A stretch of DNA of 64,000 nucleotides, from assembly GCF_001902145.1 (NCBI RefSeq), contig NZ_MRST01000026.1, positions 52,244-116,243 of the forward strand, written 5' to 3'. The position numbers and the translations under genes were made by a program. Below are positions 42,835 through 50,709 of this stretch, piece after piece. This DNA comes from Pseudomonas fluorescens. GTDB taxonomy: Bacteria; Pseudomonadota; Gammaproteobacteria; Pseudomonadales; Pseudomonadaceae. The notes under the pieces were generated by a model. The model saw nothing but the letters and a program-made list of their open reading frames with translations, did not search any database and was not told the DNA's origin. Position 1 is the stretch's first letter. Every line of letters begins with the position of its first letter.

Positions 42835-42902
42835 GTGAGAGGTGGTGTGATTGAGGAAGTTGACCATCTTCACTTTCATCAGCTGATCTTCGCGCAATCC
42901 GA

Positions 42903-44252
42903 TCATTGCCCTTGCTCCACCTTGCGTTTACCCACCCCATACCAATCCAGCTTGCGCGTCAGCACCATCACCGTGCCCAACAGGCCAAACAGCAACAGCG
43001 AGCCCATCAACAGCGCGTAATCCTCGGCACTGAGCAAGCCGTACAGCAAGCCATACAACGCCGCCAACCCGGCCGAAAAACCCAGGCCATGGCCGACGCT
43101 GCGCAGCACATGGCACACGTAGAAGCCGATCAACACCACACAGGCGCTGGCAGATATCAGGTAGGCCAGGGCAAAGCCCAGATGCTCGGACAACGACAAC
43201 AACAGCAGGTAGAAAAACGCCAGCGCGACGCCCACCAGGGCGTACTGGATCGGGTGCACCGCCAGACTCTTGAGCACCTCGAAGAGAAAGAAGCCGGCAA
43301 AGGTCAGGGCGATAAACAACAGCGCATATTTGATCGCCCGGTCGCTCTTGAGGTACTGGTCTACCGGGTCGATGAAATTCACACCAAAGCTGCGGTTGCT
43401 GAAGTTTTCACAGCCCTGTCCGTCCAGGCAGTTCTGCAGGGCTTGTTCGAGGTTGGTGGAGAAGAATGTCGTCTGCCAATTGGCGCTGAAGCCTTGGTCG
43501 GTGACCTCACGTTGAGCCGGCAGGAAGTTGCCGATAAAACTGGGGTGCGGCCAGTTGGACGCCAGTGATACCTGGCTGGTCTTGCCCACCGGCACCACTT
43601 GCAGTTGCTCGGTGCCTTGCAGGCGCAGGTCGAAGGCGAACTCCATCACAGCGGGTTTCTTGCTGTCCTGTTCGGGCAACGTCACATGCACGCCCTCGCC
43701 CAGCCAGTCGACCTGGGAGCCCGGCGAGAACTCCAGCCGCTGTTCGCCCAGTTCCAGTTTCAGCGCGTTTTCAATGCCACGAATATCACTGATGCCCACC
43801 GCCAGAAACGCCGGCTCAAAGCGATAGTCGGCAAAGTCTTCGGTGATCCCCAACTGCGCAGGCAACTCGAAACGCCCGCTGATACGGTTGTCGGCATGGA
43901 ACAACCGCGCCTGGTAGATGCCCCGCGAGCGCAGTTCGGTTTGCACCTTGCCGTCGAGCTCAAACCGGTCCGGCAGGAAATACAAACGGCCGCGTTCTTC
44001 ACGGGTTTCTTCGTAGCGCTTGTTGAGCTTTTCATTGAGCTTCCACTCACGCACGGTCTTGCGATACGGCACCACCATCACCGGCCCGGTGAGGCGCTGG
44101 GCAAAGCTTGAGCTGCGGGCAATGTCCATCAGTACGCCGTCGCGCAGTTGCTGACGGTCGCTGATGATGCCGTTGATCATCAGCAATGGAATGAGCAACA
44201 GCAGGATCAGCAGCGCAATCGCGCCCAGTTTGAAAAGCAGGTTGCGGTTCAT
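42903..44252 (-). CDS. creD: CreD, inner-membrane protein of the CreBC regulon
   Basis: A 449-residue inner-membrane protein. One N-terminal helix (residues ~8-28) is followed by a ~270-residue periplasmic domain and five to six C-terminal helices. It matches CreD throughout (DGVLMDIARSSSFAQRLTGP, GVNFIDPVDQYLKSDRAIKY). CreD is the main CreB-regulated gene in several Gram-negatives and links envelope stress to beta-lactam resistance. It lies 51 bases after creC on the minus strand, and its ribosome-binding site lies in a hairpin. Confidence 0.93.
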   Translation of the reverse strand: MNRNLLFKLGAIALLILLLLIPLLMINGIISDRQQLRDGVLMDIARSSSFAQRLTGPVMVVPYRKTVREWKLNEKLNKRYEETREERGRLYFLPDRFELDGKVQTELRSRGIYQARLFHADNRISGRFELPAQLGITEDFADYRFEPAFLAVGISDIRGIENALKLELGEQRLEFSPGSQVDWLGEGVHVTLPEQDSKKPAVMEFAFDLRLQGTEQLQVVPVGKTSQVSLASNWPHPSFIGNFLPAQREVTDQGFSANWQTTFFSTNLEQALQNCLDGQGCENFSNRSFGVNFIDPVDQYLKSDRAIKYALLFIALTFAGFFLFEVLKSLAVHPIQYALVGVALAFFYLLLLSLSEHLGFALAYLISASACVVLIGFYVCHVLRSVGHGLGFSAGLAALYGLLYGLLSAEDYALLMGSLLLFGLLGTVMVLTRKLDWYGVGKRKVEQGQ

Positions 44253-44256
44253 GGGT

Positions 44257-44280
44257 CTCTCCCTGTTTTGATGGGGAGAG
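44257..44280 (-). promoter_or_regulatory. Hairpin covering the creD ribosome-binding site
   Basis: On the minus-strand transcript CTCTCCC pairs with GGGAGAG across a 10-base loop. The second arm is the creD Shine-Dalgarno sequence, 4 bases before the ATG at 44252. No CreB tag (TTCAC-N6-TTCAC) was found in the 51-base gap. Confidence 0.5.
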
Positions 44281-44303
44281 TCTGCCCAGCCGGTATAGGG
44301 GAT

Positions 44304-45743
44304 TTATGTGGGCAATGTGGAGACTGTGTGGAGATGCAGCACCGCTTGCACGCCGCCCGGTACGTTGCCGATCTGCAGGGTACCGCCGTGCAGCTTCATC
44401 ACTTCTTCGACAAAGTTGAGCCCAAGGCCGGTACTTTTGCGTCCGCTGGCCGGGCGCGGCAGCGAGTAGAAGCGCTCGCTCAGGCGCGGCAAGGCGTAAT
44501 CGGGAATCGCCTCCGCCTGGTTGAACAGGCTGACCTGCACCTCGTTACGCTGCACCTGGGCGCTGAACCTCAGCGTGCCGCCGGGCGGGGTGAAATCCAG
44601 CGCATTGTCGAGCAGGTTAGCCAGGGCCTGGCGCAGCAGGAAGGGTTCGCCAAACACCCGCACATCAGCGGCGATGGCCTGCTCGATGTGCAAGCCGGCG
44701 CCTTCGGTCCGCGCACATTGAGCCTTGAGCACATCCTCAACCAGGGCTGCCAAAGGAATGCTCGACTGCTCTTCCAGACCCTGGCGCTGCTCCACCTGGG
44801 CCAGGTTCAACAGGCGCTCGATCAACTGTTGCAGGCGCGCGCTTTCGCTGTCGATATTGCCGACAAACCGCTGCTGCTGCTCGCGGCTCATGTCACCCTG
44901 CAACAGCTCCGCCGCACCGCGAATCGCCGCCAACGGGCTCTTCAGTTCATGGGTCAGCGTATGCACGTAGCGCTCTACGTAAGCCTTGCCTTCCAGCTGC
45001 GTGCGCATGTGTTCCACGGCGGTGGATAACTGCTTGAGTTCGCCGCCGCGATAATGCGGCAACTCGGCGCGGCGGCCCTCGCTCACGGCTTCGGCATAGG
45101 CGGTAAGGCGTCTGAGGGCCGCCGTCAGCCACCACGACAATAGCGCGCCCAGCAGCAGCCCCAGGGTGACCAGCCCGGCGCCGTACCACAGCAGGCGCCG
45201 CTCGGTGCGATCCACGTAGGGTTGCAACGAGCTGTTGGGCTTGGCCACGGTGACCACGCCGATGATCTGGCCGTTATCGCGAATCGGCGCCCCCACGTGC
45301 ATCACCGATGAGGTGGGGTCGTCTGCATCGCTGCGGGTGGAGCGCGCACCGTATTCGCCGCGCAGGGTCAGGTACACGTCGTTCCATTTCGAATAGTCCT
45401 GGCCCACCGCTTCACCGCTGGAGTCGAGCAATACCCTGCCCTTGGCGTCGGTCACGTAGATGCGATGGTTGACCTGGTTTTTCGGCAGCCCCCAGATCAC
45501 CGCACCCGGCTGACGGTTGCCATAGGCCTTGAGCAGCTCTGGCCAATGACTCTGGCCGAGGGTGCCGTTTTTAACGTCTGCACGCAGGATTTCAGCCAGC
45601 AGGTTGGCGGTGTCCACTAATGTTTCTTCGGTGGACTGGCGCACGCCGGGGCGGATTTCTTTCATCACGGTGTTGAGCACGAAGTAGCCGGTCAGGCCGA
45701 TAAACAGCGCATACACCAGGAAAATCCGCAGCCCAAGACGCAT
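44304..45743 (-). CDS. creC: CreC sensor histidine kinase
   Basis: A 479-residue membrane kinase. The N-terminal transmembrane helix is at ~7-25; a periplasmic/sensor region with a PilJ/CHASE-like segment (VNHRIYVTDAKGRVLLDS) runs to ~185; a second helix lies at ~187-210; then HAMP, HisKA with the phospho-acceptor in HTLTHELKSPLAAIRG (about residue 268), and HATPase (NLLDNALDFTPPGG, STGLGLNFVEEVMKLHGG). It phosphorylates CreB. The TGATG overlap of creB stop and creC start couples the two. Confidence 0.94.
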   Translation of the reverse strand: MRLGLRIFLVYALFIGLTGYFVLNTVMKEIRPGVRQSTEETLVDTANLLAEILRADVKNGTLGQSHWPELLKAYGNRQPGAVIWGLPKNQVNHRIYVTDAKGRVLLDSSGEAVGQDYSKWNDVYLTLRGEYGARSTRSDADDPTSSVMHVGAPIRDNGQIIGVVTVAKPNSSLQPYVDRTERRLLWYGAGLVTLGLLLGALLSWWLTAALRRLTAYAEAVSEGRRAELPHYRGGELKQLSTAVEHMRTQLEGKAYVERYVHTLTHELKSPLAAIRGAAELLQGDMSREQQQRFVGNIDSESARLQQLIERLLNLAQVEQRQGLEEQSSIPLAALVEDVLKAQCARTEGAGLHIEQAIAADVRVFGEPFLLRQALANLLDNALDFTPPGGTLRFSAQVQRNEVQVSLFNQAEAIPDYALPRLSERFYSLPRPASGRKSTGLGLNFVEEVMKLHGGTLQIGNVPGGVQAVLHLHTVSTLPT

Positions 45744-46411
45744 CAGCTGTGGCTCGGGCTGTAGCTATAGCCGAGGCCACGATGGGTCTGGATCGGCTCG
45801 GCATCCACCGCCACGCTCCGAAGCTTGCTGCGCAGGCTCTTGATATGACTGTCGATATTGCGCTCGTAACCGGCATCGGCGGGTACGCCCACCGCGTCCA
45901 GCAGTTGCTCGCGGCTGAACACGCGCTCGGGTTGTTCCAGCAGACTCTGCAGCAGGCGGAACTCATGGCGCGTGAGGCTCAAGGGTTGGCCGCGATAGAG
46001 AATCTGCATGCGTTCCAGATCCACTTGGAACAAGGTTGGCGCCACACCCGGGCCGACCCGCTTGAGAATCGCCCTGACCCGCGCCGCCACTTCCCGCGGG
46101 CTGAAAGGCTTGACCACATAATCGTCGGCACCGATCTCCAGCCCCACCACCCGGTCGATCTCCGCATCCCGTGCGCTGAGGAACATCACCGGCACTTCAC
46201 TGAAGCGGCGCAATTGCTTGCAGGTTTCAAAGCCGGTGATGTCCGGCAGGCCGATGTCGAGGATGACCAGGTCAGCCGGGGTCTGGCGCTGATGCTCCAG
46301 CGCCGCCTGGCCGAGCGTCAGCCAGGTGGTGGTGAAGCCTTCGCCTTGCAGGGCAAAGATCAGTGTGTCGGCTATCGCCGCTTCGTCTTCGACAATCAGG
46401 ATGTGCGGCAT
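45743..46411 (-). CDS. creB: CreB response regulator
   Basis: A 222-residue OmpR-family regulator. The receiver domain (1-120) has the acceptor Asp in LVILDIGLPD and the Lys in DDYVVKPFSP. The winged-helix domain (about 130-222) contains LTRHEFRLLQSLLEQPERVF and AGYERNIDSHIKSLRSKLR. It activates creD and other Cre targets. It starts only 8 bases after the preceding retropepsin-like gene, implying co-transcription. Confidence 0.95.
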   Translation of the reverse strand: MPHILIVEDEAAIADTLIFALQGEGFTTTWLTLGQAALEHQRQTPADLVILDIGLPDITGFETCKQLRRFSEVPVMFLSARDAEIDRVVGLEIGADDYVVKPFSPREVAARVRAILKRVGPGVAPTLFQVDLERMQILYRGQPLSLTRHEFRLLQSLLEQPERVFSREQLLDAVGVPADAGYERNIDSHIKSLRSKLRSVAVDAEPIQTHRGLGYSYSPSHS

Positions 46412-46419
46412 GGGTTCAA

Positions 46420-46920
46420 TCAGCAGTCCGGTTTTTCGGCAGTGTAACGACGCGCCGGGTTCACCGCAGCACCAAACTCACGCAGGGCCTTGGCGCCGAT
46501 CAGCAGCGGGTAGTTGAAACTGCTGCGGTCAGTGAGGTTGACCTCGACGGTGCGCTTGACGTCACCCAGGCACATCTCCAGATCGATCACCGGGCGCTTG
46601 GCCACGCTGGCTTCGTCCTTGTCATCATCTTCGTCGGCGCGGCTCTTGATCTTGCTGATGCGCGACACCTTGTGCTCATACACCTTGTTGCCTGCGTCCT
46701 CACCGCCGAGGCGGAAGCGCACCCAGTCATCGCCGTCGCGCTGAAAGGTTTCGATGTCGCGCGCCGACAGCGAGGCGGTCAGCGCGCCGGTGTCCATCTT
46801 GGCCTTGAACGTCTGGCCGATTTCCGGCAACTGGATGTATTCGTAGCGACCGTAGAGGGTCGGTTCGGCGGCCATGACAGGCACAGCAACCAGGGCGAAC
46901 GCGGCAAGAAGCAATTTCAC
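46420..46920 (-). CDS. Exported retropepsin-like (ATP-dependent zinc protease family, PF05618) protein
   Basis: A 166-residue protein with a signal peptide (KLLLAAFALVAVPVMAAE, cleavage near residue 20). The mature domain has KMDTGALTASLSA, the D-T-G active site of single-domain aspartic (retropepsin-like) proteases. The database name zinc protease is historical. A GTG start at 46920 with GAGG upstream is chosen, as it begins directly at the signal peptide; longer in-frame reads have no signal peptide and no ribosome-binding site. Being the first gene of an apparent operon with creBCD suggests a periplasmic envelope role, which is inference. Confidence 0.85.
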   Translation of the reverse strand: MKLLLAAFALVAVPVMAAEPTLYGRYEYIQLPEIGQTFKAKMDTGALTASLSARDIETFQRDGDDWVRFRLGGEDAGNKVYEHKVSRISKIKSRADEDDDKDEASVAKRPVIDLEMCLGDVKRTVEVNLTDRSSFNYPLLIGAKALREFGAAVNPARRYTAEKPDC

Positions 46921-47091
46921 GGCAGGATTTCCTCGAAAGAAGTGGGCGGAGTCTAGACCGCAAACACAGCACTTAGTTGGATGACCGAGCATACCGCGCA
47001 CAGTGTGAAACATTCGTCGGGCATTTTGCGATTTGGCCTCTAGACTCACCTTGCTTATCATGGCCCGCCCACAGAATTCCAAGAGTTGCTT

Positions 47092-47976
47092 ATGCGCCGC
47101 CTGCTCACCGGCTGTCTGGTTACACTGCTGCTGTTACTCAACACGCTGATCCTGATCGGCCCCTTGATGGTCTTCGCCCTGCTCAAGCTGGTGGCGCCAG
47201 GGCGCTCGCGTGACTATGCCTCATGGGCGGTGATGTGGATCGCCGAAACCTGGGCCGAGATCGACAAGCTGATCTTCGCCACGTGCATCCCCACTCAATG
47301 GGATATTCGCGGTGGCGAGGACCTGCGCGGTGATACGTCTTACCTGGTGGTCAGCAACCACCAATCCTGGGTCGATATTCCCGCGCTGATCCAGGCATTG
47401 AACCGGCGCACGCCGTTCTTCAAGTTCTTCCTGAAAAAAGAACTGATCTGGGTGCCCTTTCTCGGCCTGGCCTGGTGGGCGTTGGATTACCCCTTCATGA
47501 AACGCTACACCAAGGCGTTCCTGGCCAGGCACCCGGAGCTGGCGGGGCAGGATTTGAAGATCACCAAAGAGGCCTGCGAGCTGTTCAAGCGCCAGCCGGT
47601 CACGGTGGTCAATTATCTGGAGGGCACGCGGTTCAGCGAGGCCAAGCACAAGCAACAGGCTTCACCGTTTACCCGATTGCTCAAGCCCAAGGCGGGCGGC
47701 GTGGCATTTGTGCTGGCGGCGATGGGCGAACAACTGGACGCGATTCTCGACGTGACCGTGGTGTATCCACAGCAAAAGATTCCGGGGTTCTGGGACTTGA
47801 TCAGCGGCGCGGTGCCGAAGGTGATCGTGGATATCCGTACCCGCGAACTGGACCCGGCGTTGTGGCAAGGAGATTACGAGAATGATCCGGCGTTTCGCCA
47901 GACCGTCCAGAACTGGGTCAACCAGCTCTGGATGGAAAAGGATGCGCGCATCGAACAACTGCGCCAAGAACCTTAG
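47092..47976 (+). CDS. Membrane-bound lysophospholipid acyltransferase (YihG-like)
   Basis: A 294-residue PlsC-superfamily acyltransferase. The N-terminal transmembrane helix is at ~6-28; the catalytic H-X4-D motif is SNHQSWVDIP near residue 93; acyl-acceptor motifs include VNYLEGTRFSEAK near residue 168. It acylates a lysophospholipid such as lysophosphatidate or, as reported for E. coli YihG, polyunsaturated chains; the substrate is not fixed. The ATG at 47092 is used, with AAGAG upstream. Its last four bases overlap the end of the convergent DUF2780 gene. Confidence 0.87.
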   Translation: MRRLLTGCLVTLLLLLNTLILIGPLMVFALLKLVAPGRSRDYASWAVMWIAETWAEIDKLIFATCIPTQWDIRGGEDLRGDTSYLVVSNHQSWVDIPALIQALNRRTPFFKFFLKKELIWVPFLGLAWWALDYPFMKRYTKAFLARHPELAGQDLKITKEACELFKRQPVTVVNYLEGTRFSEAKHKQQASPFTRLLKPKAGGVAFVLAAMGEQLDAILDVTVVYPQQKIPGFWDLISGAVPKVIVDIRTRELDPALWQGDYENDPAFRQTVQNWVNQLWMEKDARIEQLRQEP

Positions 47977-48545
47977 CTGCCGGTGCCCCAGGCCTGAGCC
48001 AATTTGCCCAGCACGGAACTGCTGGCCCCCTCGCCGCCCAGGTATTTGAGGATCACCGGGGCAAACTGGCCGACCATGCCGCTGTCCATGCCCAAGGCGC
48101 TGAAGGCGGTGTTCAAGTCGTTGGTGCTTTTCACGTTGCCCAACAGACCGTCCAGGCCGCTGGTCTTGCTGCCGCCGGCTTGGCCGAGCATCCCGCTCAA
48201 AGCACCGAGGCTGCCCAGTGCGTTATTACCCGACAACTGCTCAAGGCCCGGCACACTGCTACTGAGCTGCGAGAAGTCGTTGCCGCTCAATTTGTTCTTG
48301 GCCAGGCCCAGCATGGCACCCGTGCCGCCCACCGCTTGCTCGGGGGTGATGTTCAGTTGCGAGGTCAAGGCCGTCAGCAGGTCGGCCGTCTCCGACGTAG
48401 GCGCGGCGGCGGCAGCCTTGTTGTTGCCACCCTGCATGCCGGAAATGGCGTTGGCTGCATCGCCAAGGCTGAAGCCTGCGGCGAACACCGGGCCGGCGGC
48501 GACGGTCAACAGGCAGGACAGGGCAAAACCGCGTGAAATCTTCAT
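47973..48545 (-). CDS. DUF2780 exported protein
   Basis: A 190-residue protein with a signal peptide (MKISRGFALSCLLTVAAGPV, cleavage after FAA near residue 24). A Gly/Ala/Asn-rich mature part contains the DUF2780-like pattern LLTALTSQLNITPEQAVGGTGAMLGLAKNKL, split as LTSQLNITPEQAVGGTGAML. The function is unknown; it is probably periplasmic or lipoprotein-like without a lipobox. The ATG at 48545 is chosen to start the signal peptide. It is divergent from the RskA-like gene at 48682. Confidence 0.8.
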   Translation of the reverse strand: MKISRGFALSCLLTVAAGPVFAAGFSLGDAANAISGMQGGNNKAAAAAPTSETADLLTALTSQLNITPEQAVGGTGAMLGLAKNKLSGNDFSQLSSSVPGLEQLSGNNALGSLGALSGMLGQAGGSKTSGLDGLLGNVKSTNDLNTAFSALGMDSGMVGQFAPVILKYLGGEGASSSVLGKLAQAWGTGS

Positions 48546-48681
48546 CGAAACAACCTCTGGGTATAGGGGTAAAAGCAGGCGTTGGACTGGGTATCTCGTC
48601 GGTTGTTCCGGAGCCCCTGAGGAACCCATCGAGGATAAGCGGGTCCATGAACTGACTACAAAATTCGTCGAGAAGAGACTT

Positions 48682-49140
48682 ATGACTGCGATCCAACCCC
48701 CAGTGATTGAGCACAAGCCTGCGTTCTGGAGCCGCCCTCGCCTGTTCATCGGCGCCTGCGTGGTGGTGGTTGCCGGTATCGGTGGCGCGCTCTACACCCA
48801 GGACAGCGTCAAATCCGCGGCGACATTGGTGACCACGACCCAGCAGCCGGCCGCACAAATCATGGCCCACAAGGATTACCTGGAAGTGCAGCCGATTGCC
48901 TCCACGGCGCCCGCGCCAGACCAAAGCCTGGAACTGTGGGCTCTTCCCGAAGGCGGCACGCCCGTATCCCTCGGCCTGCTACCGGAAGACGGCAAAGGCA
49001 TCATCGGCCTGAACCCACGCCAACAGGAAAGCATCAGCAAGCCGGTGGAATTGATGGTGAGCTCGGAAACCAAGGGTGGCTCGGTGAGCAAGCAGCCGAC
49101 AGGGCCGACTGTTTACCAAGGGGCGCTGGCCAACCGCTGA
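48682..49140 (+). CDS. RskA C-terminal-domain protein lacking the anti-sigma domain
   Basis: A 152-residue protein with one N-terminal transmembrane helix (residues ~21-37; LFIGACVVVVAGIGGAL) and a periplasmic domain matching the C-terminal part of anti-sigma-K factors (SLELWALPEGGTPVSLGLLP, then TGPTVYQG). Normal RskA-type anti-sigma factors are ~230 residues and have a cytoplasmic sigma-binding domain in front; here only ~20 residues precede the helix. No sigma factor gene adjoins. AGAAGAG precedes the ATG at 48682. It may be a membrane sensor fragment that no longer acts on a sigma factor, or a family variant with another role. Confidence 0.75.
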   Translation: MTAIQPPVIEHKPAFWSRPRLFIGACVVVVAGIGGALYTQDSVKSAATLVTTTQQPAAQIMAHKDYLEVQPIASTAPAPDQSLELWALPEGGTPVSLGLLPEDGKGIIGLNPRQQESISKPVELMVSSETKGGSVSKQPTGPTVYQGALANR

Positions 49141-49162
49141 GAACAACCGCTCAAACAGGTAC

Positions 49163-49193
49163 AAAAGGGTGACCCTCGAAGTCGCCCTTTTTT
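49163..49193 (+). terminator. Terminator after the RskA-like gene
   Basis: AAAGGGTGAC and GTCGCCCTTT (one T-G pair) form a stem with a 7-base loop, followed by T6. Confidence 0.88.
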
Positions 49194-49332
49194 ACGGATA
49201 AATCTCGGAAAACTCCTACTTAACTCAAACTGGAAGACTATCAAACTGCAGCCAACCCGTTTCACAAATAAACAACGGGCCAGGCGACTTACGATACGCC
49301 GAAGACAGAACAAAATCTTTCGGAGTTACGAC

Positions 49333-49809
49333 ATGCTTAAGTCCTTCTTGAAACCCGGGATACTTGCAATAACGCTCTTTGCTCTTCCGACAATTGCGAG
49401 TGCAAGCGGGTTATCGGGCGCTATCGGGAGCGTCACACTCTCGAGCGGCAGCTCTTCGACTCAAGTTATTACTGAGTCAGCTTTTTCACACTCATGCACT
49501 GCCGGGAAGTTTGCCGGCTATGTACAAGGTGTTTTGGGTGGCACCGGAAGAACCATACAGTACGTCCGCGTGGACAGATATCGAATTGTAAAAACAGACG
49601 GTCATACCAGCAGAAACAAAGCCAATGTAAATATCAGGTCAGTGGGACCAAATGGAACCATAACGACAAGGTCAGCAGATGCTATGAAGCAGGATAGGCA
49701 GTGGCACGACCTGAAAATGACCAATTATAATCGGGGCCTGCGAAGTGCAGAAGTTGAAATGATTTTTGATAAGTCCGGGCCCGACATAAAATGTAAAATC
49801 GCCATCTAA
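49333..49809 (+). CDS. Secreted orphan protein beside the exporter
   Basis: A 158-residue protein with a Sec signal peptide (hydrophobic core ~9-20, cleavage after A22-S-A24). The mature part is Ser/Gly/Thr-rich, basic in the middle (VRVDRYRIVKTDGHTSRNK) and has two cysteines (in SHSCTAGK and DIKCKIAI), which could form one disulfide. A beta-sheet fold is likely. I recognise no family. Codon use and base composition are more AT-rich than in neighbouring genes, suggesting acquisition. CGGAG lies 7 bases before the ATG. It has its own terminator, so it is a separate transcript from the exporter operon that starts 190 bases downstream. Confidence 0.7.
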   Translation: MLKSFLKPGILAITLFALPTIASASGLSGAIGSVTLSSGSSSTQVITESAFSHSCTAGKFAGYVQGVLGGTGRTIQYVRVDRYRIVKTDGHTSRNKANVNIRSVGPNGTITTRSADAMKQDRQWHDLKMTNYNRGLRSAEVEMIFDKSGPDIKCKIAI

Positions 49810-49896
49810 ACCGCTGACCATTGATCGCCAGTGCGCTTGAGTAGTTATCAGCATTGACCATATACCCAAGACCAGGCGACAGGCACTCAGCCAAAT

Positions 49897-49930
49897 GAAA
49901 AGGCAACTCGCACGCTGCCTTTTCGTTTGT
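49897..49930 (+). terminator. Terminator between the secreted-protein gene and the exporter operon
   Basis: GAAAAGGCA (49897-49905) and TGCCTTTTC (49916-49924) pair perfectly around a 10-base loop and are followed by GTTTGT. The remaining part of 49810-49998 presumably holds the exporter promoter; no ORF is convincing there. Confidence 0.75.
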
Positions 49931-49998
49931 GCTCAAGTAACAAATAAAGACACACAACTGCCATCTTTCCTTTCTTATCAAAACGTTCCGATCCTCCA

Positions 49999-50709
49999 AT
50001 GTCAGCCACTCCCGCTCACCCGCTCGGTCTCTTTCTACAGGGAATACACAAGCGCTATCAATTGGCCAGGCACCCCATCTCGATTCTTGAAAATATAAAT
50101 CTGCAGATAAGCGCGGGTGAAAACTGCGCCGTGCTGGGTACTTCAGGTTCTGGCAAGAGCACGTTACTTAACATACTCGGCCTCTTGGATCGCGCAGATG
50201 AAGGGCGGTATGAGTTTTACGGACACGACACGTCCAAGGCGACACCGGATCAATTGGCAGTTCTACGCAACCGACACCTCGGTTTTATCTACCAGAATTT
50301 CAACCTGATGCCACGCCTCAGCGCACTGGACAACATCGCCTTGCCTCTGTCCTACCGTGGCATTGGGCGGCGTGAAGCTTTGCAGCGGGCCATGCACAGA
50401 CTCCACCAGGTCGGTCTCGGCCACCGCGCACACCATCTACCCGCCGACCTCTCAGGCGGCCAACGACAGCGCGTCGCGATTGCGCGAGCACTGGTGGGTG
50501 AGCCATCCCTGATCCTCGCGGATGAGCCCACTGGCAATCTGGACAACCGTACGGCAAACGACATCTTGGACCTACTGCTGGCGATCAACCGTGAGCACCA
50601 CGTCACGCTGATTATCGTCACCCATGATTTAACCATCGCCGAGCGCCTGGACCGACAAATCTGCGTTCAAGACCGTACCGTGCGTGAGCTTGCACCTTGT
50701 CAGAGTTGA
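49999..50709 (+). CDS. ABC transporter ATP-binding protein (MacB/LolD class)
   Basis: A 236-residue ATPase. Walker A is GTSGSGKS (residues 47-54), the Q-loop YQNFNLMPRL, the signature LSGGQRQR, Walker B LILADEP, the D-loop GNLDN and the H-loop VTHD. It falls in the mechanotransmission class with MacB, LolD and FtsE, whose permeases work from the periplasmic side. The ATG at 49999 has only a poor ribosome-binding site, which is unusual for an operon's first gene. Its stop overlaps the permease start (TGATG). Confidence 0.92.
   Translation: MSATPAHPLGLFLQGIHKRYQLARHPISILENINLQISAGENCAVLGTSGSGKSTLLNILGLLDRADEGRYEFYGHDTSKATPDQLAVLRNRHLGFIYQNFNLMPRLSALDNIALPLSYRGIGRREALQRAMHRLHQVGLGHRAHHLPADLSGGQRQRVAIARALVGEPSLILADEPTGNLDNRTANDILDLLLAINREHHVTLIIVTHDLTIAERLDRQICVQDRTVRELAPCQS

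Noticed and set aside
49682..49999. 105-codon minus-strand frame overlapping the secreted-protein gene
   Set aside because: It is antisense to a gene with a clear signal peptide, crosses a terminator hairpin, and has no domain or ribosome-binding site.
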